From Effrenium voratum (Eukaryota > Sar > Dinophyceae > Suessiales > Symbiodiniaceae): 64,000 nt of DNA. The stretch spans positions 1 through 64,000 of the forward strand of contig CAUJNA010000521.1 in the NCBI GenBank assembly GCA_963377175.1, written 5' to 3'. How positions within the stretch are numbered: position 1 is the stretch's first letter; every line of letters begins with the position of its first letter. Shown here piece after piece: positions 40,808 through 52,790 of the stretch. Below the pieces are notes generated by a model. That model was not told the DNA's origin and searched no databases. It saw only the letters and a program-made list of their open reading frames with translations. The translations under genes were made by a program, and so were the position numbers.

Positions 40808-42375
40808 GGGCGATGATGTGGGGCAGGATGTGAGACTCCACCAGTATCTCGTGTACTTCGCTTTTGACTATGGACCAGCTCTGGGTCCTGCAGACACAGG
40901 TCACACACACCTGCGCCAAACAGCGCGCCTTGGAAGGCGCGGGTCGCTTCACTGGCTTGGGTCGAGTTTTTTTTGCCCCTTAGCAGCGATCTGCGTCGAG
41001 CGCACGTCTGCATCAAGCAACTCCGTGTGAAAAGGATGAAACAGCAGCAAAAGAGTACAGGTAAGGGCGTAGCGAGAGGTGCGTATGCCTCAAAAAATGC
41101 CCAGGCTCGAACATCAAGGAGAAAACACCGAAACCGACAAGCAAGCAACAAGGCAAACAGAGACACCGACGAGACGAGCCAAAAAGTGAAACCAGTACAA
41201 ATCATGCAACGAGATGGAAATACCGCAAGCCGCGAATTATGAAAACATAGAGTCATCGCATAGCTGAAACACGAAAGGACAGTGCATCCCAAAAGAGCAG
41301 TACACGTTGCCGTGCCCCACGGCAGATTCCACGAACGGTATAGCCAACCATGGAAATAGAAGATTTGTTCGTAGATGCAGCCGTGACATGCGCGCGGCAA
41401 GTCAAGGACCGATAAGAGACATACGCAGGGCAGAGCGCGCCAAAGCATGCGGAAATACTGACAGGCTAATCAGAAGAAAACACGCACGGGCAATCCCCAT
41501 GAGTACGTCATTTGGAGCATCCAAGAAGTGCAGAAATTCGAGCGTAGTCAAAGAATAACCGGAAAGAAGGAAAATTGTCACACCTCTGGGTCAGCCAAAG
41601 GTCAGCACTCACTGCAAACGACCATCACCCCCATCGCTGCAATTGGCGGCCAAAAGGCAATGTGCCCACAAACGACCGGCCACCCGCCAAAGCGAGAAGG
41701 CGGCCGCCATGGGTCCCGAACACGGTGAATCATGTCTTGGTATTGTGCGGACAAGCAGCTCACCCGGCAAGTGTAACAATACAGGCCCAGTTGGGCAAAC
41801 CAGAGAAAAGCAACCAAGCCCGAAAGTCCGCGCAAAGACGCGGGAGCACCATCAAAAGGTTCAATGAATTCAACACCATCAGAAAAGCACATACACACAT
41901 GACCGCGTCCCGGAGACCATCAAGTGCATCGTGACTGGTGCATTGTTGCGCTCCGCCAAGTCACCCAAGCCAAGAGAGTCCATGGCCAGCAAACTCAAAA
42001 GCTGGCAGGACCGTGCTTGGACCATACACAGCACAGGCAAACGTCCTCCATCGTTCCTGTACATGAAGTAACATGGCGGCTCCCCCCGGTCGTAGACGGC
42101 ACTCAGCCCAGCGTGTCATTGAAACTGAAATTTTCGCTTGCGCTCAGCCGGGGGAGTGGAGCAGGTGCCCGGAACATCACCGGACTGACTCTCATCAATC
42201 TCAATCAGCGAGGTAAGCATGGTGGCATCGCCCACCGGTGCCACATTTGAACAGCTCCAAAAACAGGAGCTGAGAACCTGAACGTGGCGTACCGATGTGG
42301 GTGAGGCGTCTACCTCCCTCCGCGATCTGTGGCGTGCCTGCCGGTGCCTCCATAATCCGCTGTTGACCAGCAACA
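40808..42375. other. Unassigned sequence
   Basis: The 217-residue minus frame 40795-41448 is Cys-rich and hydrophobic but without a clear signal or fold. Plus frames around 41040-41240 and 41575-41930 are basic. No motif supports a gene. Confidence 0.25.
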
Positions 42376-43400
42376 TCAGTATTGGGAGGGGTCGAAGGCG
42401 TCCAGCAAGACCGCCAGATCAGCCTGATGAGCGCTGCCCAGGTCTCTGACGCCCGAACCCACATTGGACGAGGCAGGCCGGCTAGCCAGCAAGCGGAGGC
42501 GCCGTGTGACGGGACATCGCAATCCACTCTTCGCGATCACAGAGCCGGTAGTCTCGTTCTTCAAGCGCCCGTGCACGGACATGAGCATGATCAACCCGCC
42601 ATGTCGCAACCCAGTCATAGTACTTTCGCCATGACGTGTTTTCATTGGCATCCCAAGTGTTCCAGGCACCTTTCTGCTGGCCGATTCTCTGTCCATCATG
42701 TCGGGAGGTTATAAAGCCCGGCGGCGCCTGCCGCAAACACGTGCAGCGGCCATACTCGCGCACCTCCTTATAAAAAAAAATCCAGCAGCCTTGTCCCAGG
42801 CTGGGCAGTAACAACAAGGTCCGCGAACTCCTCAATGACAGGGTCTGCAGCTTCTTCAATATACTGCAACGTCTGTGTGACTTGATGCAGGGATACCGGC
42901 CAGGCCTCTGCTGCCACAATCCGCGTGCAAAACTCTCATGCTGGGATTCATTGCTGGTCCCAGCATTACTAGTGCACACAGGTAGCTGGACCTTGAACTG
43001 AGCCGCTTCCGTGAGGTCCGGCACAATTCCAGAGAAAAACCCTCTGCGGCAGCAGGTTGCACTGCCAAGCCGCAGTGGTAAAGGGCAGGGCATCCGCCGG
43101 TATGCGTGCAACCGGAAAAACAGCCTTGCTAGCATAAACTGACTCCAGCCTTGACCTTGTCCCGGAAACCCTCCCGAGCAGCAGGTACCTCAGGCAGCCG
43201 TGGAATGCCTCGTAGCAAAACGCGCACAGGCATGAAGACCTCGACACCATATAGTAGGCAATTAGAGAAGTGCTGTGACAAAGGACCCAGTCCCTCGCAT
43301 GTGTGTACAGATGGAAGTTTGGTGAACAGACTTGTTTCGTTCTCAGCTTGCGGGCACAACATGTGTTCGCATGCAACTCAGAGGGTTTGGATGAGCCCGT
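42376..43400 (-). other. Degraded minus-strand frames, unrecognised
   Basis: 42482-43135 ends with SWRKYYDWVATWRVDHAHVR and ALEERDYRLCDREEWIAMSR, a charged helical stretch with the look of real coding sequence. 43129-43362 gives FMPVRVLLRGIPRLPEVPAA. These probably belong to one decayed ORF of an unidentified element. Confidence 0.3.
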
Positions 43401-43614
43401 GGACTGTTTGGAGCAGGTTAAGCTTGCAGGAATTCAGCGAAACCTGAGGCGGGGTGCTAATGATAACACCTCCGTTTGAAATGACGTTTAGAACGACCTT
43501 GAACATGAGCTTGGTTGAGTACAGTTGCGTGTGAACAGCAATGACTGTGAGATCGATGCAGGCTTTTGGAGTTCAAAATATTTCGCAAACTGACAGACTA
43601 CGTGCTGAGGCACC

Positions 43615-44668
43615 ATGGGCCAGATCCATACAGGCATGCACCTTTTACGGAACCTCTGGGGTGGAATCCCCATGCCCGCACGCAGCAGCACAGTCTGCGA
43701 CGGGGAAGATGGCCTGACACTCTACACAGACGGAACATGCGACAGGCCAACCGATCTACAGGTTGCGCAAGCTGCATGTGCAGTTGTCCTTGACCCCCAA
43801 CCTGGCATCGCCGTGCGTACTGCCGATCGCTCTAGTATCGAGCAACACATTGCGGAAATGCATGTTCAGGAATGTGGACGGTGTCCAGGAGGGTTGCTTT
43901 CGCCCGGGTTAAACACCTCAGGGTAGTCTCGGACTGCAAAGGCGCCATCGCCATTGCCAACTCACTCCTCGGTGGACAAGGCTTGGGCCGCTATGCGAAC
44001 CACCAGGATTTCGATGTGATCTCCTATATGCATCGAGCTCTCCATAAGTGGCCACTCGGGCTTCGTAGGATCATAATCTCGAAAATCAAGAGCCACCAGC
44101 AACCACCATTTGCTTTGACGTGCGTACGTGATGTTGCAGGAAACGAGGCTGCCGACTGCGCAGCGAAAAGAGCTCTCGCGCACAACCCGCCAGAATTGCG
44201 GAACATCCTTCGGGTCGCAAGAGTCCACAAAGGCAGAGAGACCCGCCTTAATCTTTTCGGGAGTTGTTGACACAACCAGGGCCTTCATTCAGGCCATCAA
44301 GTCGACACGCCCACCTCAAGATGCACTTCAGGAGAAACCCCCCCTTCCAAGAGGGGTTGGAGACATTACTTTTGACTCCCACAATCGATTCTTCCATTTT
44401 TCTGTTGGCGGGAGTCACCTTCACACTTGCCGCGTTGCGGTGGGTCCAAAAGTTGCGGTGGCCGATTCCAGGCCAGAACGCTGGACATGTCACATGGATT
44501 GAAATGTTGGTCTCGTTCAAAGAGCATTCTGGACTTGCCATTCCAACCCCGGACCCCCTCGTTAACAATGTCTACCGCATCCTGTTTCAGACTCGTTACC
44601 CTCAAGCCCAACCAGATTCGGACAAACTGGAGGCGACGTATCGACGCTATCAAGAAGAAAGACTCTAA
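43615..44668 (+). pseudogene. LINE D: RNase H domain and C-terminal tail
   Basis: The frame 43615-43926 carries GLTLYTDGTCDRPTDLQ, the first RNase H motif. After a frameshift, 43872-44270 gives LRVVSDCKGAIAIANSLL (Asp), IISKIKSHQQPPF (His) and AGNEAADCAAKRALAH (Asp). A second frameshift leads to 44264-44668, with AALRWVQKLRWPIPGQNAGH, VTWIEMLVSFKEHSGLAIP and a stop at 44668. The last segment matches the tail after RNase H in LINE A (LELLLSF…TGLRLPVP). RT and endonuclease are absent, so only the 3' end of the LINE remains. It is on the opposite strand to LINEs A and B. Confidence 0.75.
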
Positions 44669-44799
44669 GTGAATTCTGCAGGACTTCCCAGTGCCCTGGC
44701 TCACGACGGACGCATCACGGCCGGCTATATAAAATTCAGTTTCTTGATTCATTGCCCGCGTGGGCAACGGACAAACTCGAACTTTTCGGCAGGGTCTTA

Positions 44800-45362
44800 T
44801 AAGTCCGTGTGGGCCAAGTCCTCTGCGTGAGGTTAGTTTCCGCCTGAACAATGGTACGCTTTCTTCAACTTTCGAAGCCACCAGTGCAATTCTCGATTTC
44901 ACCAGAAATGTTGATCCCACCCACCACGGGAGCTTTGATGTTTGACGGGACCGTTCTTTTCCTCGAGGTGACAGGACTCGTGAGGTTAGTTCCCAAAGTT
45001 CGGTCCAAAATCTTGAGTGATCAATACACGCGCACCATGCACTACGATCCTGGTACCCATGAGCTTCGGGGAGGGATGAACTTCAAAGTGGATCGAGTTC
45101 ACACCAGATGCAACCACAATCTACTGCGAGGTAATGGCTCAGTGCAATGCTTGGCCATTTGTTTTTCCCTTGCTTTCTTGGATGGAACATGTGCGGGCCA
45201 AGTCCTCCTTGTGAGGTTAGTTCCCGCCTTTTCTCGCTTGTACCCACCAGGGTCCGGCACTCTTGGAATCAGATGAGTTTCAATCGGTGCAACACCCGTT
45301 GCCAGCCATTGGAGCCACCGTGTGGGCTAGACCCCCAAACTGGGGCGAGTTCCCGCCTGATG
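44800..45362. repeat. Degenerate repeats with a GAGGTTAGTTCCCGCC core
   Basis: GGGCCAAGTCCTCTGCGTGA followed by GGTTAGTTTCCGCCT (44806-44846) recurs with changes at about 44965-44995, 45193-45228 and 45322-45360. Spacing is about 130-230 bp. A similar string, GAGGTTAAGTTCTCGCC, lies at about 45561 inside the KptA-like region, so these may be diverged partial duplicates of that gene. Confidence 0.5.
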
Positions 45363-45479
45363 GGAGATTGAACACTTGTGATGACCGCGGATGTTTGCGT
45401 TTCTTGTCTCACGTTTCACGTTTTCGGCAGATTTGCCGCCAGATGCTCGCTCTTTTGTACGTTACCATTTTCCCTTCCC

Positions 45480-45960
45480 ACAGCGGAAGGGTCGCGCGCG
45501 ACAGGGGAGTTCGCCTAGGCCGGCTCCTCTATCGCGGAACCAGACATGGTCCGAACAGAATCGAGGTTAAGTTCTCGCCAACCCGGGGACTGTGTCTCCG
45601 TGCCATTGCCGGGCAAAGCGCAGTGCTGGACCCTTGTCGTCAGTTGCCGTTGCTTCGACAAGATGAGGCTCGGGTCATTACGGCCACGCGCTGCACCACT
45701 TGGGACAATCTGGATAGCATCCGTACCACAGGCATCCGCAATGTTGCTGTTGCACTCGATCTCATTAAATGTCTCCAGCGAGGTATCCAACTTTACGTCG
45801 CTGGCGGGGAGACCCTCCTCACCCGTGGGGCTCCATACACCAGTCAGCGGGCCTGAGACTCGAAGGCATCCACCCGGCCTGCGTCTCCGCGGTGTATGAT
45901 GCGTTTACCGCCAAGGCTGTCACGCGGGGGAAGCCACTGTGGAGCAGCACTGTGGAGCAG
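45480..45960 (+). pseudogene. KptA/Tpt1-like RNA 2'-phosphotransferase remnant
   Basis: The plus frame reads KFSPTRGLCLRAIAGQSAVL, which resembles the IRAxQGHS motif of KptA/Tpt1 with the His changed to Gln. VITATRCTTWDNLDSIRTTG follows, in place of the HGT….W..I...GL segment with its active-site His. Then come ALDLIKCLQRGIQLYVAGGE and LLTRG, as in the C-terminal DxxxAxxxGIxFxxSxNxVxLTxG stretch, and in the next frame EGIHPACVSAVYDAFTAKAV. The order and spacing fit the family, but about 30 residues (the IHFA region) are missing and key His residues are replaced. The enzyme removes the splice-junction 2'-phosphate from tRNA. Moderate confidence. Confidence 0.45.
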
Positions 45961-46728
45961 CACTCCGGTCGACGTGTCGGCTTTGGACACCGAGCCGGCG
46001 GCTGCCTCCGGTACAGCCCAGCCGAATTGCAGGAAGCCTCGGTCTTCCTGACCAGCCAGGTGGCGGCTTCCCATCGGTTGCAGGATGTCCAGGCCGTCCC
46101 TGCAGCAGGAGATGCCACGCGTGCTCCTTGCCCTGGTGGTACCCCCCAGGAACCCCAGGGTGAGGAGTCGTTTCCTGTGGCAATGGAAGTTGATCAGGGC
46201 GCGCGCGCATACCCTTCTATCGCTCCGGATGAGGTTGCTGAAGCATTGACCAAACTGCAAGTGGGTCAGCAAAGTAAGGTTGAGGCTGCCTCTGACACGG
46301 AGGCCTCTGAGCCTGGCCCCGAGCTTGCGCCTCACCTTGCTGCAGCTGATCGGATCAGCATCGTCAGTTCTGATGAGTGTCACGACTGTCTGCCGGCCAC
46401 TGCGGAGGAGGCCTACCGGCAGGGTCCGGCTCTCGAAGCCTTGGACGAGTTTGCTACTGGCCGGCTTGCATCCCTGACAGGCCAACGAGGTCCTCACCTT
46501 GCTTCAGCTTGGCCTTTTTGCCCAGCTCCCCACCAGCTACCCGTGGGGCGACACACACAGTCAGTCACCGAGGCCGGCCTGCATGCCGTAAGGAACACCC
46601 TTGCCCTTTGGCGTATGTCAGCCGACGCTCCCCTGCTTGATGTCAAATTGCCTCCTGGCCCGAAAAGGAGGCGTAACCGGCTCTGCAGGCTGGACGTCGT
46701 GGAGGCTTCGATACCAGGCCATTGTTGA
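45961..46728 (+). other. Acidic, Pro/Glu-rich extension downstream of the KptA-like region
   Basis: The frame 45769-46728 (319 residues) continues past the KptA-like part as low-complexity sequence (AMEVDQGARAYPS, EASEPGPELAPHLAAADRIS), then CPAPHQLPVGRHTQSVTEAG, and ends with KLPPGPKRRRNRLCRL. It may be a natural C-terminal extension. The minus strand is also open over 45844-46497, so coding is not certain. Confidence 0.35.
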
Positions 46729-46792
46729 GGCAATATTGAGTCATGTTGAATCGACGGAAGGTCACCAATGGATCAGCATTGACAAGGCCAAG

Positions 46793-47272
46793 CTCTCTCT
46801 TTAAAGGGAGTTTCTCAAACGGATTCTATTCCACCTGGTAGGCTCCTGACACTCGTCCGTCCAGGAAACGACCTCGTCCTGCGAAGGATTCGAAATCTAA
46901 AATGCTGCGTGCAGGCGTGTGGCTGCAACATAACGACCCCTAGATATGCGCCGCAATTTGCCTCCAGGTTGCATTTCAAGCAAGGTCAAGCTTTGCCAAA
47001 GGAAACCCCTTTTCCCTTTTTTTTGGGGACCTTTTTTTTCTTGTTTTTTTTCCGTTTTTTTTCTTAGCCCTGTAAAGGTTGGCTTGCTTGAAATGCAACC
47101 TGGAGGCAAATTGCAAGCATATCTATGGGTCGTTATGTTGCAGCCACACGCCTGCGCGCAGCATTTTAGATTTCGAATCCTTCGCAGGACGAGTCGTTTC
47201 CTGGACGGACGAGTGTCAGGAGCCTACCAGGTGGAATAGAATCCGTTTGGGAAACTCCCTCTAAAGAGAGAG
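46793..47272. repeat. Foldback element, copy 2
   Basis: Arms 46793-46981 and 47086-47272 are long near-perfect inverted repeats around a T-rich loop. The outer ends are CTCTCTCTTTAAAGGGAG and its near complement. The arm sequence (TCGTCCGTCCAG, CTCGTCCTGCGAAGGATTCG, GGTTGCATTTCAAGC) is shared with copy 1 at 82-575. Confidence 0.85.
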
Positions 47273-47317
47273 GGTGTGGAGTGATCTGCGGCCGGCTCCA
47301 ATATTGAAAAACGCAAC

Positions 47318-47688
47318 CTTTTTGTTTGGAGGATTATCCGAACGGGTTTTGATGCAGCTGAGAGGCTTCTGACGCTTGTCCGTCCAGCCCCGTAGCTGCG
47401 TTTGTGCAAGGCAGGCTCAAGGAAACCTTGTTTTTGGAACCCTTTCTCCCGGAACCTTTTTTTTTCTTCTTCTTTTTTTCCTTGCTTTTTTTGGCCTGCC
47501 TTGCAATCGCAGCTACGGGCAAATTGGCTCCGCATGTCTAGGGGTCGATATAGTGCAGGCACGGGGCTCTCTGCAGCACTTTAGCTTTCGGATCCTTCGC
47601 AGGACAAGGTCGTTTCCTGGACGGACGAGTGTCTGAAGCCTCTCAGCTGCATCAACACGCGTTTGGATAATCCCCTCTAAAGAGAGAG
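47318..47688. repeat. Foldback element, copy 3 (asymmetric)
   Basis: The right arm is full length (AGCTTTCGGATCCTTCGCAG, GGACGGACGAGTGTC, GCCTCTCAGCTGCATCAACA) and ends CCCCTCTAAAGAGAGAG at 47688. The left arm keeps only the outer part (TGATGCAGCTGAGAGGC, TTGTCCGTCCAG). An inner palindrome, CCGTAGCTGCG with CGCAGCTACGG, brackets the T-rich loop. Lies only about 45 bp from copy 2. Confidence 0.75.
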
Positions 47689-48520
47689 CCACGACAAATT
47701 GCTTAACTGCTGCAGCTGCGTTGCGCTGCCTGCGGTTTGTGTTTGTTGGAGTTGCGACCTTGCGCAGCTGCAACTTGCGTTTGCGGCGAACAGTTGCGCA
47801 ATTGGTGCTAGTTGCGCGACTGGCGCGGCCGGCGTGCAGCTGCGTTGCGCTACCTGCAATTTGCTGCTGGCAGCGCGCGCTGACGGCTGCTTTGCGCCTT
47901 TTGTGCAGTGTCTTCATTGCGCAGGACAGGCTCCTGTTGCATAAAGTGTTTCGCGCAATTCGCGCAGTCTGAACCAACTGAGTGGTGAATGCACCTTTAT
48001 TTTACCAGGGGGGTTCACCTTGCCTTTCCAGCTGAACGAGACCGTCAGCTGAAACTGCAACCTGACCAGAAAGGAGCGGGCCCTTGTCGACTGGGGTGTG
48101 GTTGCAGCAGTGTGTATATTTTGTAACATGTTGCGCTGTGCTTGTTTGCGTGCACTGTCTGGTGCTCAGCTCTGCGTGGGTCTGCCATGACCCCCTCTCC
48201 GTGGAGTAAGCAAAGAATGCAACGCACTGCGGCACAGAAGGTGCCAAGAACTGCAAACAAAGGGTGGAAAAAACTAAAATACGCCATTCTTGAAACTTGC
48301 AAAAAAACATATTTTTTGCGCTTGTAAACAATGAAGGCTCTTTGGTTTGGATGGCACCGAATCCTCGAATCATTGGTTGCAGTGAATTACAGCCAGCTTG
48401 GGTAGATGTTGCTTGTGCAAGTAAACCAGCCACAAATTGTACCACAAGGGGCAAAGCCCTTCCGTTTGGGTCAGGCAAACATGTTGCGAAGCGCTGCCCA
48501 GACCCTGACAGAGCAACGTT
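47689..48520. other. Unassigned; short duplicated GC-rich motif
   Basis: GCAGCTGCGTTGCGCT is repeated at about 47708 and 47837. Frames are open on both strands without recognisable domains. Confidence 0.3.
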
Positions 48521-48582
48521 TGACAAGTTTCACAAGTTTCACATGTTGTTCTAACGAGTTTCACAAGTTTCACGCAAATACC
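48520..48582. repeat. AAGTTTCAC short tandem repeats
   Basis: ACAAGTTTCACAAGTTTCAC occurs twice, with spacer, and AAGTTTCAC recurs a few more times to about 48620 and near 48985. Confidence 0.7.
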
Positions 48583-51500
48583 AAAGAGTTTCAGGATGAG
48601 CTCTGGCTAAGTTTCACACCTGGACCTTCAAACGTACCTAAAATTTCTGCCTCCCCTGTCAATCGGCTGGTTTTTGGAATTCGTACCTTTTTCTTTGGGC
48701 TTGTCCTCTTTTTTGGACCTCGAGCAGTTTTTGGAGGCATGAGGGCTATCAGGTCCTACTATATGACCTACTCGAGCAGAAATTGTGTGCAAAAACGCCC
48801 GCAACGGCCTGCAAAACGAGCGCAAAAACCCGCAAACGAGCGCAAATTTGAAAAGTGCCCAATTGAAAATGTAAGCCTCGGGCACTTTACCATTGCTCGG
48901 GCAGAAATTGAAGAATCGGGCACAAACAGTGTGTTCGAGCAGAAAAAGAAGCGAGCAAAAAAAGGTATCAATGGAAGGTCCAGGCAAGTTTCACATGTTT
49001 GGGCGGCTTTGGAAGGCACCCAGCCCCAGACAGCGACGTTACCATCAGCCATGCCCAAACTTCGCCCAAAATAGCTTAGAATGGCGCGACACGTCTCGCT
49101 ACTTTAAGCAATCTGAACCCCCCCACATCTTAACCCCAAACTTGTGTTTTTGATGATAGATGTGCAGGTAGGTGCAGGTAGGTGGAGGTAGATGGACGGG
49201 GAGAGAGAGCGAGAGAGAGAGAGAGAGAGAAAACAACAACAGACTGATCGATTGATCGACGGAGGTGGTTGTCAGACAGACAGATCGAAATAGACTGTGG
49301 CTAAGAAGTGCAGATGGAACTCAGCGTTCCACGTGGTGGGACAAGAGGTATTGTGAGTGTGGGAGGGAGATGTGGAAGCAGCATTTGGAGCAGGCGATCT
49401 TGGACAAATGGAATGCCGGAGCGCGCAAAGTCTGACTCGTCGTCGAAGCGGTCAGTTGTTTGCCTGACTGACAACGCTGCAGTGCTCAACTTTCCCTGAG
49501 GCCGTTTCTATTGCGATGGGTTCTTTTTTGCTCGTTTCTTGGTCATGCTGAAAGCAGGCCTGAGATTGATTGTGAATGTGGTGGACCACTTTGTTCGATC
49601 TACAAGTGGAACTTAAGTTTATAGAAGGCCCTGCGTTCAGTGAAGCATTTTTTCTACAACATCGCAAAAGCAGGCCTGGGAGAGAATTGAAGCCCTTGCC
49701 TCCTCTCTTCATTTCGAGTGAATGTATTTTTTTTGTTTGAAGCTTGGCAGCAAATTGTTCAAAAAAAGAGTAGGCGGATTCGAGCGGCCAAACAGTCTAC
49801 TTCTGCGCTCCGCGCCAGGCGTGAAAATTCAGGCGGCCCCTCTCGTTGAAAGTTTCTGCTGTTGAAACGGGCGTGTTTTTTGGTTGAGAGTCGGGAAGTC
49901 CGGGCGGTGCGTCTTAGCCCAATTGAGAGGAAGACCCAAATGATCCGCAAAAGGCGTGGCGAAGCGTGCCTTGAACAAGGGCTGCAGTGCGAAATGTTGC
50001 TAAATTGCGAACCGCCAAGGGTAGAAGAGTGTTTCCCGGCATCAGCCACCAGTTTTTAAGCTTTGGTGTTGGGAACAACACTGCTGTAGAAGGTCGTTCC
50101 TTCAAATTGAATTGAAGCAGCTCCAGAATTGCAAAGGGCCCAGTATTCCCCAATATTCTAGACACTTGGAATGTATTCCATTTACAGTCGATTGTGGGAC
50201 TGGTCAGCTCCGCTGATTCCTGAGATTTCGAGCGGCACCAGAAGGAAGTTGACCTGCTTTTGCTGAAATTTTGGAAGAAGACCCTTGTGGAAAAGCAGTC
50301 GCGTCCATCTGCTTGCCCGGTAATCGCGTGCTCACTGCTCGACGGCCTCGCTCACTTCGTCCGCACTCGGATTGTATACAGACCCTCGCTGAAACCCACG
50401 ATGCGCCGTCGAGAGCGAGGAGTCTTCGTTTCCACCAGCTACCAATCCCCAGCAATAACTCGTTGGTCGCGCATTGCCGCCTCCGCGCCGTCCTCGATGC
50501 CGCTCATCTTCAAGTCTGCTGCCTGGGCCAACAATTTCTTTCGATGGATGTGGCCATCACGCCGACCCTCTTCGATGAGCTGCAAATCCAGGAGCAGCCG
50601 CTGCTTTCAAGCAGCGGAGGCAGCACATGTGGAGCTGGCAGACCCCACCACACCAGGTCGTCGCCGACGTGGACACATGAAGTCTGAAGCTCGTGCATTC
50701 GGAGGCTCATTTTGGTTTGAAAGAAAAGGCGGCTCCCGCTTCTCAGTTTCTGAAACTCACGCGGCCGCCCTTCACTTTCGCGCCGCCATGTTTGCTTTCT
50801 TGTTCTTTAAGACCCGCGCCGCTGTGCATCAGTTTTTTTCTTTATTTCTTCTGAACCGCACCACCACGCCCTCCATTAACACCTCCCCAAATATCGGGAT
50901 CCATCCTTGGTGCCGCCATGCAACGATTTGTGAAGGATTTCACTTGCCGGTTGATTCAGTTTGACGAGGGTTGAACCGCCGCCTTGCTCAACTCGCAACG
51001 CCTGTGCAACCTGGTCAAAAGAGGTGCGCTCGTTACTTGGAGCAACACATGTTTCTTACAACCACGGGTCAAACAAAACAGTCTAAAAGCTAATAAACGT
51101 TACATTGGGTCACTTGCCCTTTATGGCAGCAACATTTTCTACTGTGGTTAGAGGACGCTACATCAAAGCTAAAATTGGTTGCCCCGCAAAATTACCCCGT
51201 CGCGAAACCACTGTTTTTCTTAGCTTGGCAATGCCCTGAAAGGTTCCCTCAAGCGTAGAGGCGTTTGGCGCGTCAGTGCGCGTGTCCCTCATTTGGAAAG
51301 CCATGACGCGATTGAAGGCGCTGGAGCCGCGTCCTAAGCGTGAATCCAAACAACTTTCCAAAACTACCTCCCTGAGTTGGGAGTTCATGAGCAGCTGGTA
51401 AGAGAGGAAACAAAGAACGTAGCGCGTCCATCGTGCAGTCAACGCAAGCATGAAATGTACAAGGAAACCTGGAGGGTTGGCGCTTTGCAAGCTTTATTTT

Positions 51501-52719
51501 GGCCATTTACAACATTACCAATTTCATTGGAACTTGTGGCGCTCAAATGTTGCGCAGGCTATTGTGTCAGCGCTGAGCCATCCTATGCAGGACACGCGAG
51601 AAACATGTTGGTCCTGCAAGACCGAAAGGGTGCTTTGCACGGGTTGATAGTTCAAGTCTCGAACGCTGTGAGTGTGGATCGGATCAGTTCACAAAACTGA
51701 ACGGTTTGCAAGTCATGGACATGAATCATGAATTGCTTGATGCGGAACAAATGCAGTATTGCGTTTTAACACCTTTCAACTTGGATTAGATGGACGGAGT
51801 GTTTGGCACCAACAAAGTACTGACTAAAGTGTCATTTTGTTGCACTAGGCCTTCTTGAATCACACATGCCATCATGGGACCGCAGTACCGCGGCGTACAT
51901 CTCAGGAAGGCAGATGAAGAAGGCGGAAGATCAGAAACGCATGTTTGCGGTGTGGAAAGCGTGCTTTGTTCACACCGAGTTCCCACGGTTGATCGGCAAG
52001 GATTGCAACAGCTGAAGCTATCAGCTCCATGTGATTGCTGAGGCCAAGAGCCGTATCCATATCGCTGAGTCCGCATAAACCTTCTCTTGTTTTTGATCTG
52101 TTAGTGAACGGTTTTGTGTCAAGGCTTGCGATGGAGTGCATTGATGAATCCAAACACATGTACAGAACATTGAGCATGTGGTTTGACGGAGGGCTTGATC
52201 CTGATCGATCAAAGTGTGCCTCAACATGTCGGAAAGCAATGGCGCCGCGCCAGCAAAAACAACTGAGAGGAGATGTGAGCGGAGTATGTCAAGTGATTTG
52301 TTTGTGCAAGACCATGGGGGCGCCACACCAGACTGAGGGGCATGGAGGATTGCTAACTGGATCGCGGTTGTTGACGCGCACTTGCGCGATGCTGTGAAAC
52401 CGCAGGCCAGGTCCTGCTTGTTTGGCATTGCCAAACAAAGACTGGGTTTTGGTGACATCCGTTCCAAGGTGGGCCCCGGGACCACGTCCCTGGGTATTGT
52501 GGCCGCTCCGGCCGCTTTGCTGTGCGGCCTGTTCGCCACACTCTTGGGTGCGGCATCTTACCGCCGCAGCGCTCGGCAGATGGCCCGATTGCAGGAGCTT
52601 TGTTGGTGTTTCAAAAGGAAGCCGGGGAAACCAGACATGTGGGATCCGATTTCCAGACACACGTGCAGGTTGTTCTCCAATTGTCGCGTCAGGCAGCTTC
52701 CTCCGCCCCATCGCCTGCG
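48583..52719. other. No supported gene; microsatellites
   Basis: GCAGGTAGGTG repeats at 49163-49190 and a (GA)n run at about 49204-49230. 48790-48850 has GCAAAACGAGCGCAAAAACC-type repeats reminiscent of 11150-11800. Several frames of 80-230 codons exist (for example 50260-50964 +), overlapping on both strands with no motif. Confidence 0.35.
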
Positions 52720-52721
52720 AT

Positions 52722-52790
52722 CCCTGCCTCGGCGGCCTCGGCGGCCTCGGCGGCCTCGGCGGCCTCGGCGGCCTCGGCCGCGGCCTCTGC
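52722..52790. repeat. 9-bp GGCCTCGGC tandem repeat
   Basis: Six to seven copies of GGCCTCGGC. It encodes PRR or AAS tripeptides depending on frame and creates the apparent ORFs 52382-53173 and 52522-52890. Confidence 0.9.
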
